Source: Limnomonas spitsbergensis (taxonomy: Eukaryota > Chlorophyta > Chlorophyceae > Chlamydomonadales). From it: 64,000 nt of DNA. Position 1 is the stretch's first letter, and each line of letters starts with the position of its first letter. The notes beneath the pieces are model-generated. The model was not told where the DNA came from and searched no databases. It saw nothing but the letters and a program-made list of their open reading frames with translations. Below are positions 60,101 through 64,000 of this stretch, in pieces. The stretch spans positions 4,610,501 through 4,674,500 of the forward strand of contig JAYJMM010000112.1 of assembly GCA_037349105.1 (NCBI GenBank), read 5' to 3'. The position numbers and the translations under genes were made by a program.

Positions 60101-60556
60101 ACTACTGGGCACGGAGGAGACACTGCACGATGTGGACGCCGTCGAGGCAGAGCTGTTGTTCTGAAGCAGTCTACGCCGGGAACGGTGACCCAGCCAAGTG
60201 GCGGCGTCTGCACTGTCTTCGGTTGATGCATGGAGCTCTGCATGTGCCGGCTTCGCTTGCTTGCGGGCGATGAAGTCGGACAAGGCTTGTTCTAGATGGA
60301 GCAGTGGCTCGGCCAGCTGTCGCGCGGAGAACCTGACGTGGTGCTCAATCAAGGAGGTGGCCTGTAGGCTCCTTAGTTCCCTGCGTTGGACATTCGACAA
60401 GCCGAAGGGCGACGGGTGGATGTGAGCCTCTAGAGGGAGCGATTCGTACGTAGGAGCATCGAGTCCCGAGGCTGCTGACTCGTTGCTGATGAGCGTTCTC
60501 CGGTTGTTGGGTACCGGAGCCGGCGGAAACATGGAGCTGGTGAAGTCCGAGGATCC
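35938..60556 (-). CDS. Polycystin (PKD2-like) cation channel, 27 exons chained
   Basis: Exons with matching donor/acceptor sites join in one open frame of 5892 nt: 60556-59936, 58518-58348, 57873-57734, 56443-56300, 55793-55673, 55030-55008, 54410-54335, 53970-53822, 53495-53377, 52668-52547, 51207-51109, 50821-50603, 49511-48637, 47062-46904, 46155-45957, 45528-45424, 45051-44957, 43813-43729, 43425-43249, 42841-42755, 42510-42025, 40897-40412, 39693-39466, 39168-38947, 38625-38404, 37286-36996, 36108-35938. Predicted residues 311-595 form the extracellular polycystin domain. S2-S6 and the pore follow at about 596-1233, then a 730-residue cytoplasmic tail. Polycystins are tetrameric Ca-permeable cation channels of cilia and other membranes. 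Segment S1, the start and the stop are not found. The last exon has a weak donor. Exon limits are my reading of splice consensus and frame, not of transcripts. Confidence 0.82.
36580..36643. repeat. Perfect 28-bp inverted repeat, 8-base loop
   Basis: The left arm 36580-36607 begins CCATGCCCTGAGCTACATAG. The right arm 36616-36643 is its exact reverse complement. The loop is TTGCTTTG. It lies in the intron between exons 37286-36996 and 36108-35938. Confidence 0.95.
36818..36957. repeat. Tandem repeat ATGTAGCTGAAA/ATGTAGCTAA
   Basis: Alternating 11-13-bp units (AAATGTAGCTGAA and AAATGTAGCTA), with one larger duplication including GGGGCTGGTGGCTAA. Intronic. Confidence 0.75.
36996..39693 (-). CDS. 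Channel gene: four duplicated tail exons
   Basis: Exons 39693-39466, 39168-38947, 38625-38404 and 37286-36996 (228, 222, 222 and 291 nt) are paralogous. They start GSWYE, GSSNGE, GSWYE and GLWFE. They share a P-P-R-x-P-x-x-x-L-D-A block, and the first three also share a late S-x-F-G-x-A block and end in ARLA or GRLA before the donor. All are phase 0-0, so each could be skipped or duplicated without breaking the frame. The preceding exon (40897-40412) also ends ARLAK and may be a further relative. Function is unknown; the composition suggests a disordered, possibly phosphorylated tail. Confidence 0.7.
37590..37673. repeat. Dispersed intronic repeat family 1, copy 1
   Basis: It contains CTGCGCCCTACTAGGGCGTG, then GGAAACAGCGCAGCATGGG and a CACGCTGTTACC end. 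Related copies lie at 39741-39850, 45784-45870 and 52845-52935, all inside introns of the channel gene. Confidence 0.6.
39741..39850. repeat. Dispersed intronic repeat family 1, copy 2
   Basis: It contains GAAACTACGCCCCGTAGGGG, then CAGTGCGGCATGGG, with the latter part repeated, ending TCCGCGCCGTTGCC. It lies between exons 39693-39466 and 40897-40412. Confidence 0.6.
40118..40332. repeat. About 60-bp tandem repeat with telomere-like core
   Basis: Four degenerate units of the form CATGCACGCCCCTACTTTAG then CTTCGTAAACCCTAAAC. Each contains one CCCTAAAC or CCCTACAC word. Intronic. Confidence 0.75.
40412..42841 (-). CDS. Channel gene: proximal C-terminal tail exons
   Basis: The exon 42841-42755 begins [18 protein letters not shown] straight after S6. 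The exon 42510-42025 contains seven copies of a 10-residue repeat ([10 protein letters not shown]) encoded by a 30-bp tandem repeat. The exon 40897-40412 is Ser/Arg-rich and ends [10 protein letters not shown]. All three are in phase 0 at both ends. The plus strand of the 30-bp repeat is also open, but splice signals and frame continuity favour the minus strand. Confidence 0.65.
41216..42006. repeat. 35-bp tandem repeat with telomere-like core, about 22 copies
   Basis: The unit CTCGCCCAGACCTTGTGTCG followed by CCTAAACCCTGAACC is repeated with frequent substitutions (CTTGTG/CGTGTG, CCTAAA/CCTGAA). It fills the intron just downstream of exon 42510-42025, up to 19 bases from its donor. The exon-proximal copies carry ACCGTGTGTC, close to the CAGGACACGGTCTGGGTGAG (minus) at the exon end. 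Confidence 0.9.
43249..47062 (-). CDS. Channel gene: exons for S3-S6 and pore
   Basis: Six exons join in frame. 47062-46904 holds S3 ([17 protein letters not shown]). 46155-45957 is a hydrophilic linker. 45528-45424 is S4 ([18 protein letters not shown], then [12 protein letters not shown]). 45051-44957 is S5 ([19 protein letters not shown], then FVFGYK). 43813-43729 is the pore region ([14 protein letters not shown]), with the L-G-D selectivity-type motif of polycystins. 43425-43249 is S6 ([20 protein letters not shown]). The F-Q-x-R-L after S4 and LGD in the pore are characteristic of the family. Confidence 0.85.
43880..44818. repeat. CACGG/CACAC-type tandem repeat, about 940 bp
   Basis: Irregular 5-10-bp words (GGCACACGGTACGGCACACG and variants) run through the intron upstream of the pore exon. 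All frames on both strands are open over long distances because the words rarely form stops. Those long open frames are artefacts of the repeat. Confidence 0.9.
45236..45311. repeat. Dispersed intronic repeat family 2, copy
   Basis: AATAGATACGCAAACATTTG is followed by GGAGGATGCCACCCACTTTGG and GTTTGGGACATGG. Related copies lie at 36343-36382, 47484-47551 and 56237-56281, always in the same orientation and always in introns. Confidence 0.6.
45784..45870. repeat. Dispersed intronic repeat family 1, copy 3
   Basis: It contains AACTACGCCCAGCAAGGGCG, then TTAAGGAAACAGCGCAGCGTG and GTCCGCGCCGTTACACC, the most complete copy of the family. Confidence 0.6.
46566..46874. repeat. Tandem repeat of ACATCAGATC/CCTGTATATCC words
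   Basis: Units of about 30 and 60 bp made of TACATCAGATC(C/T)ACATCA and ATCCCTGTATATCCCTG repeat to within 30 bp of the S3 exon donor at 46903. Confidence 0.85.
47280..47455. repeat. Interstitial telomere-like repeat in an intron
   Basis: Many variants of GGTTTAGGGT and GAAGGGTTTAGGGTGAAGGG occur in the intron between exons 49511-48637 and 47062-46904. Confidence 0.8.
47484..47551. repeat. Dispersed intronic repeat family 2, copy
   Basis: AATAGATACGCAAACAAGTGC is followed by GGATTAAGGAAGCC and GGGCCGAAGCATGGGTCACC. It is the best match to the copy at 56237-56281. Confidence 0.6.
47765..48636. repeat. 23-bp satellite plus copies of the preceding exon end
   Basis: The unit CCAAGGACACTCCAAGGACC plus CAC is repeated about 30 times, with variants. 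It starts exactly at the donor of exon 49511-48637. The sequence just inside that exon (plus GTAGTTGTCAGCGTCCTGCT, then TGCCAGCCAAG) recurs at about 47878-47908 and, more decayed, at 47817-47842 and 47762-47790. The intron therefore contains exon-end copies on the far side of the satellite. Open frames through the satellite are a by-product. Confidence 0.85.
48637..49511 (-). CDS. Channel gene: long cytoplasmic loop exon
   Basis: This is an 875-nt exon (acceptor CACAATGCAG, donor TACGG|GTGGGT) coding for about 291 residues of Ser/Pro/Thr/Arg-rich, probably disordered sequence. It includes a short HGL repeat from a 9-bp tandem repeat (plus AAGCCATGC, 48969-49007) and an acidic run [14 protein letters not shown]. 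It enlarges the S2-S3 loop well beyond the animal PKD2 loop as I know it. Its end GKQDADNYG is copied several times in the downstream intron. Confidence 0.72.
50603..50821 (-). CDS. Channel gene: exon with transmembrane segment S2
   Basis: The exon starts GLPAVEY after GCCGCAG and contains the hydrophobic segment [21 protein letters not shown] basic stretch (KLRTRLG ... KRAASRSK) follows and runs to an AAG|GTGATG donor. In polycystins S2 directly follows the extracellular domain. Confidence 0.78.
51109..56443 (-). CDS. Channel gene: exons of the extracellular polycystin domain
   Basis: Eight exons join in frame. Diagnostic stretches are: NYLDNAT and VNGTT (glycosylation sequons); the 23-nt micro-exon [27 protein letters not shown] (first disulfide-type Cys region and the N-R-x-x-G-G/L-L pattern); [60 protein letters not shown]; and [20 protein letters not shown]. 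The order (N-R-x-x-x-G-L, Cys, D-P-x-F, LYN, PYGFF, x-x-YNP) follows algal polycystin domains as I remember them. Each junction preserves frame with AG acceptors and GT donors. This is the best evidence for the family. Confidence 0.82.
52845..52935. repeat. Dispersed intronic repeat family 1, copy 4
   Basis: A shorter, more diverged copy: AAGTAAGCTACGCCCCCGAG, then AACAATGCAGCTCGGGGCC. Intronic. Confidence 0.45.
53121..53437. repeat. 84-bp tandem array made from an exon end and its donor, four copies
   Basis: Units start at 53121, 53205, 53289 and 53373. The copy at 53373 is the real 3' part of exon 53495-53377 with its donor CCAA|GTAAGTG. The other three lie downstream in the intron and keep the exon-like part (minus CTTATGGCTTCTTCCA and CCCCTGCCAA) and donor-like bases, followed by AAATTTAGGGTTTGACTTGG. 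Confidence 0.9.
54668..54775. repeat. Poly-C/T-rich tract
   Basis: Runs of up to about 18 C are interspersed with CTCCC words, in the intron between exons 55030-55008 and 54410-54335. Assembly errors in length are likely here. Confidence 0.8.
55249..55368. repeat. Inverted repeat with 26-bp perfect outer arms
   Basis: 55249-55274 (ATCAGTGGGGATGTACATCT and on) is the exact reverse complement of 55343-55368. A second short arm pair (AGGAGGCCG and CGGCCTCCT) lies inside. Intronic, between exons 55793-55673 and 55030-55008. Confidence 0.9.
55808..55912. repeat. 13-bp tandem repeat ACAGTTGCAGCAG
   Basis: About eight units lie in the intron immediately upstream of the acceptor of exon 55793-55673. 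The exon itself starts with a related word (plus GCAACAGTTGCCGCC), so the repeat may derive from the exon edge. Confidence 0.85.
56237..56281. repeat. Dispersed intronic repeat family 2, copy
   Basis: TGTGGATTAAGGAAGCCGCC is followed by CATTTTGGCCGAAGCATGGG. It ends about 20 bp from the donor of exon 56443-56300. Confidence 0.6.
57499..57640. repeat. Interstitial telomere-like repeat in an intron
   Basis: Variants of GGGTTTAGGGTTAAGGG follow a run of about 12 G at 57470-57482. They lie in the intron between exons 57873-57734 and 56443-56300. Confidence 0.75.
57734..58518 (-). CDS. Channel gene: two exons flanking a duplication-built intron
   Basis: Exon 58518-58348 (57 codons, acceptor CATGCTTCCAG) ends LSSLMTEYQ. 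Exon 57873-57734 begins [11 protein letters not shown] and ends GLIEGVM at a GTGAGT donor. The joined sequence is a helical stretch leading into the extracellular domain. The intron between them (58347-57874) consists almost wholly of 61-bp copies of the boundary region itself. Confidence 0.75.
57968..58360. repeat. 61-bp tandem array spanning an exon boundary, seven copies
   Basis: Units start at 57968, 58029, 58090, then every 61 bp to 58334. Each contains, on the minus strand, GAGTACCAGGT(A/G)CTCATGG, that is, CAG|GT flanked by exon sequence for EYQ and VLMDA. The unit at 58334 belongs to the real upstream exon. An eighth, diverged version at 57861-57887 is the real start of the downstream exon. 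Confidence 0.93.
58868..59132. repeat. CCCAGC-type simple repeat
   Basis: Hexamer and pentamer words CCCAGC and CCCAG, with CATCC runs and a larger duplication. Intronic; it carries open frames on several strands that I reject as genes. Confidence 0.9.
59133..59935 (-). repeat. Array of decayed copies of the preceding exon end
   Basis: Downstream of exon 60556-59936, whose last 57 nt encode [19 protein letters not shown], at least seven related segments recur at roughly 100-bp spacing: 59903-59847 ([19 protein letters not shown], intact with GTAGGG donor), about 59800-59750, 59705-59650, 59612-59555, 59503-59448, 59395-59338 and 59300-59240. Spacers contain CCCTAAACCC words. Copies decay with distance. 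Spacers of about 25-45 nt are short for introns, so I regard the array as intronic. Confidence 0.8.
59936..60556 (-). CDS. Channel gene: first visible exon, N-terminal region
   Basis: This exon has 207 codons, rich in Ser, Ala, Pro and Leu, with [14 protein letters not shown] near codon 135. It ends in the helical motif [19 protein letters not shown] just before a GTGGGG donor. The acceptor is AATACAG at 60557. A frame-consistent ATG at 60580 (reading MCFFAAIQ into the exon) could be a start instead. I see no transmembrane segment, although polycystins normally have S1 ahead of the extracellular domain. An upstream exon is therefore likely missing from view. Confidence 0.7.
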
Positions 60557-61083
60557 CTGTATTGCAGCAAAGAAGCACATCCGGTGAAGTGAAAACTATA
60601 CAGCACAATGCAGAGCCCTGCTTCAGCCAGCAACATCAAAAACTGCACTGCCCTGCCCTGCCCAGCCCAGTAACGTCTTAACATACGGCCTAGAGGGCCT
60701 GGCACAGCCAACCCTGCTCCTGGAAAGCCAGTGATGTATGCACAGCAGTCACATGCGTTTTTCGCAAGCGAAATGCACTGGGAAATGAAGAGTGAAAGTG
60801 AGCGCGTACGGCATGTGGCGCCAGTGCACTGGGAAAACGAAATGTAAAAGGGGCCGCGTACGGCATGTGGCGCCGGTGCACCGTAGACAAAAAGTATGAC
60901 AGAGGGCCTGGCACAGCCACACACTGTTTAATTAAGCATGCTTCAGCCATCATTCAGCAACATCTTGACAGACGGCCAATAGGGCCTGGCACAGCCGTAG
61001 ACTGGAAAAGGTGAGTTCCCAATTCGCCAGTGTGGTGACCGCCCATCCAGTGACACACCGAAGGCAGGCCGGCACACACAAAA
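60557..61083. other. Degenerate repeats, no exon recognised
   Basis: Two or three copies of GTACGGCATGTGGCGCC(A/G)G and of GGGCCTGGCACAGCC occur between 60680 and 61000. I see no transmembrane-coding exon here that could supply the missing S1 of the channel. Confidence 0.5.
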
Positions 61084-64000
61084 TGAAACATTGCTGTCAC
61101 CACAGAGTACGTGCATTGCTGTCACCACAGAGTACGTGCATTGCTGTCACCACAGAGTACGTGCATTGCTGTCACCACAGAGTACGTGCATTGCTGTCAC
61201 CAAGAGTACGTGCATTGCTGTCACCACAGAGTACGTGCATTGCTGTCACCACAGAGTACATGCATTGCTGTCACCACAGAGTACATGCATTGCTGTCACC
61301 ACAGAGTACGTGCATTGCTGTCACCACAGAGTACGTGCATTGCTGTCACCACAGAGTACATGCATTGCTGTCACCACAGAGTACATGCATTGCTGTCACC
61401 ACAGAGTACGTGCATTGCTGTCACCACAGAGTACATGCATTGCTGTCACCACAGAGTACATGCATTGCTGTCACCACAGAGTACGTGCATTGCTGTCACC
61501 ACAGAGTACGTGCATTGCTGTCACCACAGAGTACGTGCATTGCTGTCACCACAGAGTACATGCATCGCTGTCACCACAGAGTACGTGCATTGCTGTCACC
61601 ACAGAGTACATGCATTGCTGTCACCACAGAGTACATGCATTGCTGTCACCACAGAGTACATGCATTGCTGTCACCACAGAGTACATGCATTGCTGTTACC
61701 ACAGAGTACGTGCAATGCTGTCACCACAGAGTACGTGCATTGCTGTCACCACAGAGTACATGCATTGCTGTCACCACAGAGTACGTGCATTGCTGTCACC
61801 ACAGAGTACGTGCATTGCTGTCACCACAGAGTACGTGCATTGCTGTCACCACAGAGTACGTGCATTGCTGTCACCACAGAGTACGTGCATTGCTGTCACC
61901 ACAGAGTACGTGCATTGCTGTCACCACAGAGTACATGCATTGCTGTCACCACAGAGTACATGCATTGCTGTCACCACAGAGTACGTGCATTGCTGTCACC
62001 ACAGAGTACGTGCATTGCTGTCACCACAGAGTACGTGCATTGCTGTCACCACAGAGTACGTGCAATGCTGTCACCACAGAGTACGTGCATTGCTGTCACC
62101 ACAGAGTACATGCATTGCTGTCACCACAGAGTACGTGCATTGCTGTCACCACAGAGTACATGCATTGCTGTCACCACAGAGTACGTGCATTGCTGTCACC
62201 ACAGAGTACGTGCATTGCTGTCACCACAGAGTACATGCATTGCTGTCACCACAGAGTACATGCATTGCTGTCACCACAGAGTACGTACATTGCTGTCACC
62301 ACAGAGTACATGCATTGCTGTCACCACAGAGTACGTGCAATGCTGTCACCACAGAGTACATGCATTGCTGTCACCACAGAGTACGTACATTGCTGTCACC
62401 ACAGAGTACGTGCAATGCTGTCACCACAGAGTACGTACATTGCTGTCACCACAGAGTACATGCATTGCTGTCACCACAGAGTACATGCATTGCTGTCACC
62501 ACAGAGTACATGCATTGCTGTCACCACAGAGTACATGCATTGCTGTCACCACAGAGTACGTACATTGCTGTCACCACAGAGTACATGCATTGCTGTCACC
62601 ACAGAGTACGTGCATTGCTGTCACCACAGAGTACGTGCATTGCTGTCACCACAGAGTACGTGCATTGCTGTCACCACAGAGTACGTACATTGCTGTCACC
62701 ACAGAGTACGTACATTGCTGTCACCACAGAGTATGTGCATTGCTGTCACCACAGAGTACATGCATTGCTGTCACCACAGAGTACGTGCATTGCTGTCACC
62801 ACAGAGTACATGCATTGCTGTCACCACAGAGTACGTGCATTGCTGTCACCACAGAGTACGTGCATTGCTGTCACCACAGAGTATGTGCATTGCTGTCACC
62901 ACAGAGTACATGCATTGCTGTCACCACAGAGTACATGCATTGCTGTCACCACAGAGTACGTACATTGCTGTCACCACAGAGTACGTACATTGCTGTCACC
63001 ACAGAGTACGTGCATTGCTGTCACCACAGAGTACGTGCATTGCTGTCACCACAGAGTACGTGCATTGCTGTCACCACAGAGTACATGCATTGCTGTCACC
63101 ACAGAGTACATGCATTGCTGTCACCACAGAGTACATGCATTGCTGTCACCACAGAGTACATGCATTGCTGTCACCACAGAGTACGTACATTGCTGTCACC
63201 ACAGAGTACGTGCATTGCTGTCACCACAGAGTACATGCATTGCTGTCACCACAGAGTACGTGCATTGCTGTCACCACAGAGTACATGCATTGCTGTCACC
63301 ACAGAGTACGTGCATTGCTGTCACCACAGAGTACGTGCATTGCTGTCACCACAGAGTACATGCATTGCTGTCACCACAGAGTACGTACATTGCTGTCACC
63401 ACAGAGTACGTGCATTGCTGTCACCACAGAGTACGTGCATTGCTGTCACCACAGAGTACGTACATTGCTGTCACCACAGAGTACGTGCATTGCTGTCACC
63501 ACAGAGTACATGCATTGCTGTTACCACAGAGTACGTGCAATGCTGTCACCACAGAGTACGTGCATTGCTGTCACCACAGAGTACATGCATTGCTGTCACC
63601 ACAGAGTACATGCATTGCTGTCACCACAGAGTACGTACATTGCTGTCACCACAGAGTACGTGCATTGCTGTCACCACAGAGTACGTGCATTGCTGTCACC
63701 ACAGAGTACGTGCATTGCTGTCACCACAGAGTACATGCATTGCTGTCACCACAGAGTACGTGCATTGCTGTCACCACAGAGTACGTGCATTGCTGTCACC
63801 ACAGAGTACATGCATTGCTGTCACCACAGAGTACGTGCATTGCTGTCACCACAGAGTACATGCATTGCTGTCACCACAGAGTACGTGCATTGCTGTCACC
63901 ACAGAGTACGTGCATTGCTGTCACCACAGAGTACATGCATTGCTGTCACCACAGAGTACGTGCATTGCTGTCACCACAGAGTACGTGCATTGCTGTCACC
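61084..64000. repeat. 25-bp satellite, about 116 copies, runs off the window
   Basis: The unit is TGCTGTCACCACAGAGTAC then (G/A)TGCAT, with a single 24-bp copy near 61200. Variation is almost confined to a few positions: ACGTGCAT, ACATGCAT, ACGTACAT, rarely ATGTGCAT and TGCAATGC. There are no unique spacers between units, so this is not a CRISPR array. Confidence 0.97.

Noticed and set aside
61084..64000. CRISPR-like array
   Set aside because: Units abut directly without unique spacers, and the genome is eukaryotic. It is a satellite.

Overview
The window is nuclear DNA of a eukaryote, most likely a green alga. The evidence is a long gene on the minus strand with spliceosomal introns, plant/green-alga type telomere-like repeats (TTTAGGG) scattered inside it, two Ty3/gypsy-type retrotransposons, and many satellites. 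A prasinophyte such as Cymbomonas is my best guess from memory; nothing in the window proves the species. There are no bacterial operons, tRNA or rRNA genes that I can see.

Positions 1-7658 are gene-poor. They hold a solo LTR, simple and tandem repeats, and a 54-residue remnant of a reverse-transcriptase-associated Cys/His domain.

Positions 7659-33822 hold a nested pair of retrotransposons. The outer element (minus strand, 7663-33818, about 19.0 kb without its guest) has three ORFs: a 1130-residue Gag, a 2368-residue second ORF with zinc knuckles and a protease-like motif, and a 1763-residue Pol. Pol carries reverse transcriptase, RNase H, a complete DNMT3/DRM-like cytosine-5 DNA methyltransferase, a DDE integrase and a C-terminal PHD finger. 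Its terminal repeats do not form an ordinary LTR pair. They are split as A1 - ORFs - B1 - A2 - B2, with a GACC target duplication outside. Inserted in B1 is an intact 7.1-kb chromovirus (plus strand, 8545-15687) with visually identical 403-bp LTRs, a TAAAG target duplication, Gag, and Pol ending in a chromodomain. In both elements Gag is separated from the next ORF by one in-frame stop codon after CAG.

Positions 35938-60556 hold one large gene on the minus strand, a polycystin (PKD2-like) cation channel. I could chain 27 exons in a single open frame (5892 nt, 1964 residues). It reads as a long N-terminal region, an extracellular polycystin domain, transmembrane segments S2-S6 with a pore, and a long serine/proline-rich tail built partly from duplicated exons. 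The first transmembrane segment and the start codon are not identified; they probably lie upstream of 60556 or outside the window.

The introns of this gene are unusual. Several are filled with tandem copies of the 3' end of the preceding exon together with its splice donor. Others contain telomere-like repeats, hairpins, or two short dispersed repeat families. In one case the duplicated 61-bp unit supplies both the donor and the acceptor of the intron, which fits intron birth by tandem duplication of an AG|GT site.

Positions 61084-64000 are a 25-bp satellite that runs off the window end.
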